Assembly: GCF_014191055.1 (NCBI RefSeq)
Contig: NZ_JACHWB010000003.1
Location: 762,274 to 826,273, forward strand
DNA length: 64,000 nt
Reading direction: 5' to 3'
DNA from: Microvirga lupini
GTDB taxonomy: Bacteria > Pseudomonadota > Alphaproteobacteria > Rhizobiales > Beijerinckiaceae
The notes under the pieces were generated by a model that saw nothing but the letters and a program-made list of their open reading frames with translations, had not been told where the DNA came from and did not search any database. The position numbers and the translations under genes are program-made. Shown piece by piece: positions 10,838-19,467 of this stretch; position 1 is the stretch's first letter; each line of letters begins with the position of its first letter.

Positions 10838-11643
10838 TATGCGGGCGCCCGCCTGAATTCAGCATCGGCAACCGCGGCCTTGGCGAACAGCCGGTAGAAA
10901 TTGGCGGTCGTGAGCTGGGCGATCTCGTGATCCGTCACGCCGATGACCTCTGCGAGGACCCGGGCAGTATGGGCCACATAGGCCGGTTCATTGGTTTTCC
11001 CGCGGTATGGAACGGGGGCCAGATAGGGTGCATCGGTCTCGACCAGCAGCCGGTCGTGGGGAACGGCGGCGGCAATCCGGCGAATCTCCTCCGAGTTCCG
11101 GAAGGTCAGTATCCCCGAAAACGAGACGTAGAGACCCAGTTCGACGCCAATCTGGGCGAGCTTCTCACCAGACGAGAAGCAGTGGAGGACCGCATCGAAG
11201 CGCCCTCGCCTCATCTCCTCGGACAAGATCTGGATCATGTCCTCGTCAGCGTTGCGGGAATGGATCACCAGCGGCAGGCCGGTTTCACGAGCCGCTTCGA
11301 TATGGGTGCGAAAGACCCGCTGCTGCACATCGCGCGGGCTCTTGTCGTAGTGGTAGTCGAGGCCGGCTTCGCCAATTGCGACGCAGCGCGGGTGGTGTGA
11401 CAGCGCGATAAGCCGCTCCGCCGGCACATCCGGCTCCAGCGCCGCATTGTGGGGATGGGTGCCGACCGTGTAGAAGACGCTCTCATGCGCCTCAGCCAGG
11501 GCTCGGTAGATCTCCATACGCGCCACATGGGTCGAGATGGTCACCATCCGGTCGACGCCAGCCCCTGAGGCTGCAGAGAGCACCTCGGGCAGGCGGCTCT
11601 GAAAATCCGGGAAATCAAGGTGGCAATGGCTATCGACCAACAT
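10837..11643 (-). CDS. TatD-family metal-dependent hydrolase/DNase
   Basis: TIM-barrel metal-dependent hydrolase of 268 residues. The family includes TatD/YcfH/YjjV, proteins with deoxyribonuclease or exonuclease activity. The N-terminal SHCHLDF motif, IGEAGLDYHYD, a mid-protein VIHSRNADED and the C-terminal VETDAPYLAP motif provide the metal ligands. The gene belongs to the conserved block metG-tatD-MBL, although here a glycosidase-like gene separates it from metG. Length is normal. Confidence 0.93.
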   Translation of the reverse strand: MLVDSHCHLDFPDFQSRLPEVLSAASGAGVDRMVTISTHVARMEIYRALAEAHESVFYTVGTHPHNAALEPDVPAERLIALSHHPRCVAIGEAGLDYHYDKSPRDVQQRVFRTHIEAARETGLPLVIHSRNADEDMIQILSEEMRRGRFDAVLHCFSSGEKLAQIGVELGLYVSFSGILTFRNSEEIRRIAAAVPHDRLLVETDAPYLAPVPYRGKTNEPAYVAHTARVLAEVIGVTDHEIAQLTTANFYRLFAKAAVADAEFRRAPA

Positions 11644-11706
11644 CGGTGAAGGCGCCCTCCTCTGCGGCTAGCGGCACGGCTGCATAGATCGGATCAGCGC
11701 TCTCGT

Positions 11707-13038
11707 CTACCGATGCACACCCTGAGCAGTCGCCACGGGCTCGTCGTCTTCTTTACTTTCCTTGCTACGCATTCTGCGGAGCCGGTCCTGGTGACTACGG
11801 ATCGGGAGTTCGTCCATCTCCTGAGGCCGGACGACGGGAACGGTCAGGCAGACGCTTTGCGCGGGAAGCACATCACACCAGTCATGAATGAGCTGCTTGT
11901 AGCAGCGTCCGACAGGACGAATGTTGCGGTCGAGATCATAGAGACCGACCGGCGTGACGCGATTGTTCTCCTCGCGCAGGGCTGTATCCCAATCCATCTG
12001 GTCGGTGAGCGAGTACCAGGTAAAGCCCACGATGGGCACGCCCGTATTGCGTACCCTCAACACATTGGCCCATTGCTTCCAGAGCCAGTTCACGGCCTCG
12101 TCGCCATGCGGACCTTCCATAAGGTTCGTTTCGGTGTGCATGACCGGCAGCTTGTAGCGGTCATAATATTGCCGGGTGATCTCGTCGTACCCGAAAACAT
12201 CGCCCGCAGCCCTCGTCATCCCATCCGCCTGCACTCGGTGCTCATTGGTGATGTAATAGTCGTTCCCCATGATGCAGTGATGTCTCAGCGAGGACCGACT
12301 GAGGAAGAAGTGGTACTCGTCCCGGCTCATGCCGTTGTCCATCAGGAACTCGTACATCTCGGAATCGAGCCTGCGGCCGTAGTTCAGATCGAGGGACAGG
12401 AAGCGCCTGGCGTTCATGATTTCGGCCGGCTTGATGGCGGCCGGGTTGTCGGCGTGGAAATATTCCGACGACTCGCTCTGGATGAACAGCGCATCCGGGC
12501 GAACTTTCAGGATTCGTTCCATCGCCAGCACATTGGCCTTCACGATATGCTTGAGCGCCGTCACGAAGGCTTGGTCGCTGCGCATCTGCTCGTTCCACCA
12601 GCCATAGGCGGCTGAGAATTGGGCGCAGATGAACATCTCGTTGATGGGGGTATAGAGCTGAACCCAGGGAAAACGTCGCGCGAAGTCTTCCGCATAAGCT
12701 GCGAAAAGATCAGGGAAATCCGGGTTCTGGAAATTGCCGATCCAGTCGGGAACGCCGAAATGGCAGAGATCGACGATGGGAATGAGGTTACGGCGCTGGA
12801 TTTCCTCGAAGGTCATGTCCGCAAAGGACCAGTCGTAGCGGCCGGGACCCAGAAAGCTGGTGTGAAGCGGCGGCCCATAGCGCAGGACCTGAATATCGAG
12901 CTCTTCGAGGAGGTCGAAGTCCGTCCGCCAGTACTTGTAGTGGCCGCACTTCTCCATCTGATCGATGCGGGTGCGGCTATTGTTGATGGTCGGGATGCTG
13001 TTCTCAATCCCGGTGGCGAACATGAAGGTGGTGTACAT
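11707..13038 (-). CDS. Glycoside hydrolase family 1-like protein (beta-glucosidase-like)
   Basis: 443-residue protein that looks like a (beta/alpha)8 family 1 glycosidase. The acid/base Glu is probably Glu134 in LYTPINEM, matching the family T-x-N-E pattern. The nucleophile is probably Glu304 in MHTETN, in place of the usual T-E-N-G. A tryptophan-rich segment (GFTWYSLTDQMDW) near residue 345 fits the substrate pocket. No signal peptide is seen, so the enzyme is probably cytoplasmic. The C-terminal 45 residues are charged and dispensable-looking. It is inserted between metG and tatD, normally neighbours in related genomes. Substrate unknown; a non-canonical GH1 subgroup is likely. Confidence 0.8.
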   Translation of the reverse strand: MYTTFMFATGIENSIPTINNSRTRIDQMEKCGHYKYWRTDFDLLEELDIQVLRYGPPLHTSFLGPGRYDWSFADMTFEEIQRRNLIPIVDLCHFGVPDWIGNFQNPDFPDLFAAYAEDFARRFPWVQLYTPINEMFICAQFSAAYGWWNEQMRSDQAFVTALKHIVKANVLAMERILKVRPDALFIQSESSEYFHADNPAAIKPAEIMNARRFLSLDLNYGRRLDSEMYEFLMDNGMSRDEYHFFLSRSSLRHHCIMGNDYYITNEHRVQADGMTRAAGDVFGYDEITRQYYDRYKLPVMHTETNLMEGPHGDEAVNWLWKQWANVLRVRNTGVPIVGFTWYSLTDQMDWDTALREENNRVTPVGLYDLDRNIRPVGRCYKQLIHDWCDVLPAQSVCLTVPVVRPQEMDELPIRSHQDRLRRMRSKESKEDDEPVATAQGVHR

Positions 13039-13042
13039 ATTA

Positions 13043-13079
13043 CGCTTCCGCTGAGGGCCCTTTCGGGCCGATCGAAGCG
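13043..13079. terminator. Hairpin downstream of metG
   Basis: Outer arms CGCTTC (13043-13048) and GAAGCG (13074-13079) plus an inner GGCCC/GGGCC stem with a TTTC loop can fold as an interrupted hairpin. It occupies the 47-base gap between metG and the GH1-like gene on the minus strand. No T-run follows. It could attenuate read-through from metG into the glycosidase gene. Confidence 0.3.
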
Positions 13080-13085
13080 GACGCG

Positions 13086-14636
13086 TCAGGACACCTCCGC
13101 TTCGAGATAACGCGGGAAAATCGGAGCCGGTTGCGGCAGGGCCGTGCCGGCTGCCAGACGATGCTCCGGCCCAACCTCTGCAAGCCCCCTGCCCTCCGGT
13201 GCAACAGCCAGAAGATCGAGCAGCTTGGCCGCAGCCGTCGGCACGAAGGGCTGTGCCAGGATGCCGACCGCGCGCAGAACCTCGGCCGTTACGTAAAGCA
13301 CGGTGTTCATGCGCTCAGGATTGGTCTTGCGCAGCACCCAGGGCTCCTGGGAGGCGAAATAGCGGTTGGCCTCGGCCACTACGGCCCAGATTTCGGCCAG
13401 CGTCGTATGAAGGGCGAAATCCTTCATGGCTGCCCTCGTCTTCGCCGGCAGGGCATCGGCCAGCCAGAGCATGTCCTGGTCGGCCTGGGTGAGCTCGCCC
13501 GGCTGCGGCACGGAAGCGTCGCAGTTCTTGGCGATCATCGACAGGGAGCGCTGCGCCAGGTTGCCGAGATCGTTGGCCAGATCTGCGTTGATGCGGTTGA
13601 CGATAGCTTCGTGGGAGTAGTTGCCATCTTGTCCGAAAGGTACCTCCCGCATGAAGAAGTAGCGGATCTGGTCAACGCCATAGGTGTCGGCAAGGTCGAA
13701 CGGATCGACCACGTTGCCCACCGACTTCGACATCTTCTCGCCCTTGTTGAGCAGGAAGCCGTGCCCGAAGACGCGCTTGGGCAGCGGCAGCTCGGCCGAC
13801 ATCAGGAAGGCAGGCCAATAGACCGTGTGGAAGCGAACGATGTCCTTGCCGATGATGTGGACGTCGGCCGGCCAGTAATGCCAGCGCGGATCGTTCTCGT
13901 TCGGGAAGCCACACCCAGTCACATAATTGTTCAGGGCATCGATCCACACATACATGACGTGCTTCGGATCACCCGGCACCGGGAGGCCCCAGTTGAAGGT
14001 GGTGCGGCTGATCGAGAGGTCCTGCAGGCCGGAGCGGACGAAGCTCACGATCTCGTTCCGGCGGGTTTCCGGGCTGATGAAGTCCGGATAGGCCTCGTAG
14101 TGGGCCAGCAGCCGGTCCTGATAGGCGGAGAGGCGGAAGAAGTAGCTCTCCTCCTCGATCCATTCGACCGGAGTGCCGGTGGGCGCGCGCCAGCTGCCGT
14201 CGGGCTGCTTGGTCAGCTCGGCCTCGTCGTAATAGGCTTCGTCACGGACCGAGTACCAGCCGGAATACTTTGAGAGGTAGATGTCACCCTTTTCCTGCAT
14301 CCGGCGCCAGAGTTCCTGGGTCGAGGGCAGGTGGTCGGCGTCCGTCGTACGGATGAACCGGTCATAGGAGCAGTCCAGCCGGTCGGCCATGGCCTGGAAC
14401 TTGGCGGCCATCTGGTCGACGAAGTCCTTTGGCGTGGTGCCGTTCTTATCCGCCGTCTGCTGGATCTTCAGGCCGTGCTCGTCCGTGCCGGTCATGAAGA
14501 ACACGTCATAGCCGTCGATGCGCTTGAAGCGTGCGATCGCATCGGAGGCGACGACCTCGTAGGCATGACCGATATGGGGAGCCCCATTCGGGTACGAAAT
14601 AGCCGTGGTGATGTAGAATTTTTGCTTGTCGGCCAT
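13086..14636 (-). CDS. metG: Methionyl-tRNA synthetase
   Basis: Class I aminoacyl-tRNA synthetase that charges initiator and elongator tRNA-Met. The HIGH signature reads PHIGHAYE and the KMSKS loop reads KMSKSVGN. The insertion domain lacks the paired C-x-x-C zinc knuckles of the E. coli type, as in the shorter MetRS form common in alphaproteobacteria. It has no C-terminal dimerisation domain. The frame is open 29 codons upstream. I start at the ATG at 14636, which begins [14 protein letters not shown] and matches family N-termini, giving 516 residues. It lies in a minus-strand run with holB, tmk and the DD-carboxypeptidase gene. Confidence 0.97.
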   Translation of the reverse strand: MADKQKFYITTAISYPNGAPHIGHAYEVVASDAIARFKRIDGYDVFFMTGTDEHGLKIQQTADKNGTTPKDFVDQMAAKFQAMADRLDCSYDRFIRTTDADHLPSTQELWRRMQEKGDIYLSKYSGWYSVRDEAYYDEAELTKQPDGSWRAPTGTPVEWIEEESYFFRLSAYQDRLLAHYEAYPDFISPETRRNEIVSFVRSGLQDLSISRTTFNWGLPVPGDPKHVMYVWIDALNNYVTGCGFPNENDPRWHYWPADVHIIGKDIVRFHTVYWPAFLMSAELPLPKRVFGHGFLLNKGEKMSKSVGNVVDPFDLADTYGVDQIRYFFMREVPFGQDGNYSHEAIVNRINADLANDLGNLAQRSLSMIAKNCDASVPQPGELTQADQDMLWLADALPAKTRAAMKDFALHTTLAEIWAVVAEANRYFASQEPWVLRKTNPERMNTVLYVTAEVLRAVGILAQPFVPTAAAKLLDLLAVAPEGRGLAEVGPEHRLAAGTALPQPAPIFPRYLEAEVS

Positions 14637-14694
14637 GTCGAATCCCTGATCCTGAACTTCAAAAACCCTTCGGCTCCTGCGGACGGCGGAGGCT

Positions 14695-15759
14695 TCAGGC
14701 CGCTCGCCGAACAGCGTCGGCAAGATCGTCGAACATCGTCAGGATGAAGGGCCGGCGGTCGAGGTTGAACACGTCGATCTCGCGCGCCGAACGGCCGATC
14801 TTCTCACACACCTCCACCAAAGGCGCAAGGCGGGAGGCGCCGAGCCCTGCCCGGTCGTGCAGACGCTCGGAGACCCAGCGTTGCACGGTTTCCAGAGTTA
14901 GCTCGTAACTGTCGTCCGCATCGCGACGGGCGAGCGCCTCCGCCAGAGCGAGGATCTGCTTCGTGTCGGTCCTCGGCAGCCCGTCGAGGAGCTTCGTGAC
15001 CTGATCGATGAAGGCGACCTTCTCGGCATCGAGCAGCTCTAGGGTGCGGCGGACCGATCCTTCGCCATAGCGGAGCGCCTGATCGACCAAGTCCCGCGGA
15101 ATGTCGGACCAGGGAGAGCCAAGCGAGCCAATGGTTGCCCTGATCTCCTGGTCTCCCAGGGGACGCAGCAGCAGACGCCGGCATCGGGAGCGGATGGTGG
15201 GCAGAACCCGCTGCGGAGCATGGCTCACGATCAGGAAAAGCGAGCGCGGGGGCGGCTCCTCGATCACCTTGAGCAGCGCATTGGCGCTCGAGATGGTGAG
15301 ATCCTCGGCGCTATCGACGATGCAGACCCGGTAGCCGCCATTGGCGGCCGTCGAGCCGAACATGTTCAGCGCCCGGCGCACCGCATCCACGGGAATCGTC
15401 GTCGAAGCCGCCTTCTTGTCCGTGGGCGGGGACCGTCTGAGCACGGCCAGATTGGGATGGGACAGGGCTGCGACCTGACGGGCCACCTGGGATTCGGTCG
15501 GCACGTCCAAGCTGGTCAGGGACCTGTCGCCCGCTTTCTGAGGGTCGAGGACGGCTCGGGCGACCCGGTAGGCGAGCGTGGCCTTGCCGATGCCCTGAGC
15601 ACCGCCGATCAGCCAGGCATGGTGCAGGCGGCCGCTGCGGAGCCCCTCCAGAAAAGCCTCCTCGCCTTCCCGGTGACCGAAGAAGGCGAACTGCTCCCGC
15701 GGATGCGGCGCGCCCTCGAACCCGTCGGGCTCGATCACGTCCTGACCGTCACGCGACAT
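14695..15759 (-). CDS. holB: DNA polymerase III subunit delta'
   Basis: Clamp-loader subunit of the replicative polymerase. The 354-residue AAA+ protein has an altered Walker A ([10 protein letters not shown]), a sensor/Walker B region ([10 protein letters not shown] followed by [11 protein letters not shown]) and an SRC-type motif ([12 protein letters not shown]). These are the family hallmarks of delta'. The start overlaps the tmk stop by 11 bases, so the two are translationally linked, as is usual for tmk-holB in this group. Length is typical of alphaproteobacterial HolB. Confidence 0.95.
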   Translation of the reverse strand: MSRDGQDVIEPDGFEGAPHPREQFAFFGHREGEEAFLEGLRSGRLHHAWLIGGAQGIGKATLAYRVARAVLDPQKAGDRSLTSLDVPTESQVARQVAALSHPNLAVLRRSPPTDKKAASTTIPVDAVRRALNMFGSTAANGGYRVCIVDSAEDLTISSANALLKVIEEPPPRSLFLIVSHAPQRVLPTIRSRCRRLLLRPLGDQEIRATIGSLGSPWSDIPRDLVDQALRYGEGSVRRTLELLDAEKVAFIDQVTKLLDGLPRTDTKQILALAEALARRDADDSYELTLETVQRWVSERLHDRAGLGASRLAPLVEVCEKIGRSAREIDVFNLDRRPFILTMFDDLADAVRRAA

Positions 15760-16438
15760 CGAGCGGCCTCACGGCGTTGTCCGGCAAGCGATTCTCGGCG
15801 AGCTGAGGCAGCCTTTCGCGCAAGGCAGCCCATATGGCAGCCTCGACCTCGTCGGGCTCCTGATCGGCATTGATCACCACACACCGTCTTGGTTCGCTGC
15901 GAGCGATCGACAGGAACGCTTGGCGCAGGGAATGATGGAAGGAGGCATCCTCCCCCTCGAACCGGTCCGCACCCTCCCCCTTGCCCGCTTGGCGTTCCCG
16001 AGCCCTGGCGAGGCCGGTTTCAGCCGGCAGGTCAAGGATGAAGGTCAGGTCGGGTTTGACGCCACGAAGCGTCACCCGCTCGAGCTGGTCGATAAGCGCC
16101 TCGTCGATGTTTCCAGCCGAACCCTGATAGGCTCTGGTCGAGTCCGCGAAACGGTCGCAGAGGACATGAGTGCCGCGATTGAGAGCCGGCACGATCGTCT
16201 TGTCCAGGTGGTCGATGCGGGCTGCGGCGAATAGAAGGGCCTCTGCGAAAGGCCCGAGGTGCTTGGCGTGCCCGCCCAGGATGAAGGCGCGGATCTCCTC
16301 CGCATGAGGCGATCCGCCTGGCTCACGTGTCACCAGGGTCGGTTGAGCGAGGCCACCCAGCCGTTGCCTGAGCCGCTCGATCTGGGTCGACTTGCCTGCG
16401 CCCTCCCCGCCTTCGAAGGTGATAAAGCAACCTGCCAT
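15749..16438 (-). CDS. tmk: Thymidylate kinase
   Basis: Phosphorylates dTMP to dTDP, the last specific step of dTTP synthesis. The P-loop is in FEGGEGAGKSTQ near the N-terminus; VTREPGGSPHAEEIR is the dTMP-binding segment and DRFADSTRAYQG carries the D-R-x-x-D/S-S-type motif. The ATG at 16438 shares one base with the stop of the upstream carboxypeptidase gene (TGATG); a TTG one codon earlier is less likely. The 3' end overlaps holB by 11 bases. The product is about 229 residues, normal for the family. Confidence 0.97.
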   Translation of the reverse strand: MAGCFITFEGGEGAGKSTQIERLRQRLGGLAQPTLVTREPGGSPHAEEIRAFILGGHAKHLGPFAEALLFAAARIDHLDKTIVPALNRGTHVLCDRFADSTRAYQGSAGNIDEALIDQLERVTLRGVKPDLTFILDLPAETGLARARERQAGKGEGADRFEGEDASFHHSLRQAFLSIARSEPRRCVVINADQEPDEVEAAIWAALRERLPQLAENRLPDNAVRPLDVA

Positions 16439-17649
16439 CAAATGCTTTCGACGAGGCTCGAGAATGCACGGCGAACCCAGCCCGTGCTGAATTCCAGCAA
16501 GCCATCGAGCGCCCGCTGGCTGAGCGTGCCTTGCTGGACGTCCTCATTGGCGTAGAGCGGCATGTCGAGAGCCTGCATGTCACCACGGCTGACCTGAAGC
16601 CGGGCCACCTCGGCTCCTTTCTGGATAGGAGCTTTGAGCGGACCGGTGTAGACGATGCGGGCGGTCACCCGCTCGCCGTCTCCTCGCGGGACAAGTACAC
16701 GAACAGGCTTCTTCGCGACAAGGGGAAGAGAGCGCATGTTTCCACCGAAAACCTGAGCCTCACCAACAACCTGCCCTTCCGTAAAGAGCTGCTGGGTCTC
16801 AAACGCCCGGAAGCCCCAATCCAGGAGTTTTCTGGATTCCGCCGCCCGGTCTTTGGCTGTCTTCAGGCCATTCACGACGACGATCAGACGCTGGTCGTTC
16901 TGAACGGCAGAGCCGATCAGCCCGTAGCCGGATTCATCGATATTTCCTGTTTTCAGCCCATCCGCCCCGATATCGGCAAACAGCAGAGGGTTCCGGTTCT
17001 GCTGACGGATCTTGTTCCAGGTGAATTCGCGCTCACCGAAGATCTTATAGAGATCCGGATAGGTCTCGATGACGTACAGCGCGAGCTTGGCCAAGTCACG
17101 AACCGTGACCTTCTGCTCAGGATGCCCGTAGCCGGTGGCGTTTCGGAAGGTGGACTTGGTGAGGCCAATCTGCTTGGCCCGCTCGTTCATCATGCGGGCG
17201 AAGTTTTCCTCGGTTCCGGCGATCCCTTCAGCAAGGGCGATGGCGGCATCGTTGCCCGATTGAACGATCAGGCCGCGCAGGAGGTCTTCAAGGCGGACAG
17301 GGGTATTCACCTTGGCGAACATGGAAGAGCCGCCGGAGCCACCTCCCCCCTTCCGCCAAGCATTCTCCGACAGCATGAACTCGCTATCGAAGTTCAAGCG
17401 GCCGTTCTTGATCTCATTGAACACGACCTCGGCCGTCATGACTTTTGCCATGCTGGCTGGCGCCGTCGGTTCATCCGCGCTCTTTTCGAAGAGAACCGCA
17501 TGGCTTCCGGCATCCATCAGGATGGCTGTCGGAGCCGCCGTCTGGAATCCCTGGGCTCGCGCCTCCTGCGTCACCTGAGACGCAAGGAACAAACCACTGA
17601 CCATAAAGGCAAAGGCCGCAAGGACTCGGGCGGCTCGAGGCTGACGCAT
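16438..17649 (-). CDS. D-alanyl-D-alanine carboxypeptidase (PBP5/6 type, peptidase S11)
   Basis: Penicillin-binding protein that trims the terminal D-Ala of peptidoglycan pentapeptides in the periplasm. The 403-residue product has a signal peptide with a predicted cleavage after ARA (residues ~30-32). The three catalytic motifs are present: S66-M-A-K, S131-G-N and K233-T-G. A C-terminal beta-rich PBP5 domain (residues ~290-375) is followed by an amphipathic tail (GLLEFSTGWVRRAFSSLV) that would anchor it to the membrane. The ATG is preceded by GGAGATTGTGAG. It heads a coupled run with tmk and holB. Confidence 0.95.
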   Translation of the reverse strand: MRQPRAARVLAAFAFMVSGLFLASQVTQEARAQGFQTAAPTAILMDAGSHAVLFEKSADEPTAPASMAKVMTAEVVFNEIKNGRLNFDSEFMLSENAWRKGGGGSGGSSMFAKVNTPVRLEDLLRGLIVQSGNDAAIALAEGIAGTEENFARMMNERAKQIGLTKSTFRNATGYGHPEQKVTVRDLAKLALYVIETYPDLYKIFGEREFTWNKIRQQNRNPLLFADIGADGLKTGNIDESGYGLIGSAVQNDQRLIVVVNGLKTAKDRAAESRKLLDWGFRAFETQQLFTEGQVVGEAQVFGGNMRSLPLVAKKPVRVLVPRGDGERVTARIVYTGPLKAPIQKGAEVARLQVSRGDMQALDMPLYANEDVQQGTLSQRALDGLLEFSTGWVRRAFSSLVESI

Positions 17650-17775
17650 AGCTCACAATCTCCAGGCTCTTCCCCTAGGAGATCCCAAATCTGTGGCGCG
17701 TCAACAGCAAATCAACATCCAGCTACGCTGGACTGTGTGCGGAGGCGCGAGGCTGAGGAAAGACGATGTCCCAGC

Positions 17776-18825
17776 CTAGCGGAGAACGAACTTCTGCGCA
17801 GAGGGAACAGCAGATGAGCCGTTCCGCTCGAATCCGGAGGGCGTCATGCTTGCAGGTGTCTCATATAGGCTGGCAACCACCGGGCGCGACGCCCCCACTT
17901 GGCTCGGAGCTGCCGAACTGACCCTGGCTACAGGGCTTGCCGCACCCGGAATCGTTCCCAGGTCGAAGGGGCGCTCGGGTGGCAGCGGAACATTGCTGGC
18001 GACAGCGCTAGGCATCGCCGAAGGCTGAGCGGACCGAGCGGGAGTCTGATAGGCCTCACTGTCAGGCTGGAAGCTGCGCAGAGCGATAGCTTGGCGCGGC
18101 GCGTTCGGCTGCTGAGCTGCCTGGGCGATCATGGTCGGAGCCGTGTTGGTGAGGCTGGCGGGCTGGCCGTCAGTTCTGAGGCTGGCCATCAGGATGCGAT
18201 CGTCGCTTCCGTTGGTGGAGGCTCGACCCACATACTCCACCCTCACCCGTGCCGTGCCCTGCTGCTTGAAGCCGAGAGCCATGGCGGCGCGTTCGGAGAC
18301 GTCGATCACCCGGTTGCCATGGAACGGCCCGCGATCGTTGACGCGAACGATCATGGAGTGACCGTTCTGGAGGTTCGTCACACGGGCATAGCTCGGCAGC
18401 GGCATCGTGGTATGGGCGGCTGCGATGGAGGCCCGGTCGAAGACCTCGCCATTCGCCGTCATGCGGCCATGGAAATTCGCCCCATACCAGGAGGCAAGGC
18501 CTTCGGTCGGGCGCGGGGTGGCATCGGGAACATAGGTGCGGCCAGCAACCGTATAGGGCTTGCCGACCATCTCCCGTCCGCCGCCCTTCGGCACAGGTTG
18601 CCCATCGGCGACCACCTTCGGGCTCGGAGCGACGCCGTATTTCGGATCAATCCCGCCCCTGACGTTCGAGGAGCAGTTAGCAGCCATCAGGGCGATGGCT
18701 GTGACGCCAGCAACGCGGAGCAGAGTCCGTTGAGTGAAGGAAGGAAGGATTTCCCTCAGCCCGGTGATCGCTTCAGCGCGGTTGCAACGCATGTCGTCTC
18801 GCATCCTGTTGTCAGCACGGAGCAT
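17776..18825 (-). CDS. rlpA: RlpA-family septal ring lytic transglycosylase-like lipoprotein
   Basis: Envelope protein with a double-psi beta-barrel RlpA domain (residues ~105-200: GLASWYGANFHGRMTANGE, then VRVNDRGPF and IDVSERAA), which in other bacteria cleaves naked glycan strands at the septum. A hydrophobic segment (LRVAGVTAIALMAANCSS) ends in a cysteine and looks like a lipobox, although Asn at -1 is unusual. The remaining ~140 residues are low-complexity, rich in Pro, Ala and Ser, with no SPOR domain that I can recognise. Start is uncertain: ATG codons exist at 18825 and further in. The gene is on the same strand as the carboxypeptidase gene, 126 bases upstream of it. Confidence 0.9.
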   Translation of the reverse strand: MLRADNRMRDDMRCNRAEAITGLREILPSFTQRTLLRVAGVTAIALMAANCSSNVRGGIDPKYGVAPSPKVVADGQPVPKGGGREMVGKPYTVAGRTYVPDATPRPTEGLASWYGANFHGRMTANGEVFDRASIAAAHTTMPLPSYARVTNLQNGHSMIVRVNDRGPFHGNRVIDVSERAAMALGFKQQGTARVRVEYVGRASTNGSDDRILMASLRTDGQPASLTNTAPTMIAQAAQQPNAPRQAIALRSFQPDSEAYQTPARSAQPSAMPSAVASNVPLPPERPFDLGTIPGAASPVARVSSAAPSQVGASRPVVASLYETPASMTPSGFERNGSSAVPSAQKFVLR

Positions 18826-18925
18826 GGCTCAGTCCCCGTTTGCCCCGGACATCAAGCCAAAGTGCTTTTCAGCCCTTAAAGGAAAGTTAAACGGCCGCGC
18901 TTGTCAATGGCAAAGCTAATGGATT

Positions 18926-18940
18926 TGATACTAAGTATCA
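18926..18940. promoter_or_regulatory. 15-base perfect inverted repeat upstream of rlpA
   Basis: TGATACT-A-AGTATCA is a perfect palindrome with a single central base, about 100 bases upstream of the rlpA start. It has the size and symmetry of a dimeric regulator's operator. No regulator gene is adjacent and I do not recognise the binding family. Confidence 0.35.
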
Positions 18941-19243
18941 TAAGAGCGTGAAAACACAATCATTTCATCCGCTTGCAACTTCCTGGGAATCTGGATCCAA
19001 GGAGCGTTCTCTATGAGAACTCCGCGAATCTGAGATATGGTCCGGGGTCGGGTGAGGAAAATCCAGTGAAGTTTCAGTTGTTTAGTTCGACGACCTTCCT
19101 CCGGGGCCAGCTGGTCCTTATGGATCCGATTAGCCGTGCCAATCGCGCAATCTGCGGACGGCAGAATCGATCATGGTTAATGAATGAGTGCTGCGTCCGC
19201 CACCTTCTTTGAATCGGCCCTGCTGCAAGGGAGACGATCCGAG

Positions 19244-19272
19244 TTGACGACTTCGGGTTTGCAGCCTTAGAG
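19244..19272 (+). promoter_or_regulatory. Candidate promoter for tRNA-Ser
   Basis: TTGACG (19244-19249), a 17-base spacer and TTAGAG (19267-19272) resemble a sigma-70 promoter. The expected start point would be about 28 bases before the tRNA 5' end. Assigned by consensus reading only. Confidence 0.4.
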
Positions 19273-19306
19273 ATTGGCGCAGTTCCGAGCCTGCCTCGGG
19301 CGATCA

Positions 19307-19396
19307 GGAAGGGTGGCCGAGTGGTTTAAGGCAGCGGTCTTGAAAACCGCCGTGGGTGCAAGCCCACCGTGGGTTCGAATCCCACCCCTTCCGCCA
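19307..19396 (+). tRNA. tRNA-Ser (anticodon UGA)
   Basis: 90-base class II tRNA. The acceptor arm GGAAGGG pairs with CCCTTCC and is followed by G-CCA, so the CCA end is encoded. The anticodon stem-loop GGCAG/CGGTCTTGAAAACCG presents TGA, reading UCN serine codons. The long variable arm (GTGGGTGCAAGCCCAC) is as expected for serine, and the T arm contains GGTTCGAATCC. No terminator hairpin is obvious after the CCA. Confidence 0.98.
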
Positions 19397-19467
19397 TTTC
19401 TTTCAGTTGAAGTCTCGTGCCACTTCGCGACGTCGCTGAAGATCGCTAGCCGAGATGGCGCTACGCC

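Larger units (their letters stand above)
18826..19306. other. Gene-free intergenic stretch between rlpA and tRNA-Ser
   Basis: About 480 bases without a credible protein gene. The only open frame, 18973-19212 (79 codons), has no family resemblance or ribosome site. The stretch holds an inverted repeat at 18926-18940 and a candidate tRNA promoter at 19244-19272, described separately. Nothing else recognisable. Confidence 0.5.

Noticed and set aside
18973..19212. 79-codon plus-strand frame before tRNA-Ser
   Set aside because: No ribosome site, no family resemblance and overlaps the likely tRNA promoter region.
19307..19396. tRNA-Ser as attachment site of a genomic island
   Set aside because: No integrase and no second copy of the tRNA 3' end was noticed downstream; only a computed repeat search could revive the idea.
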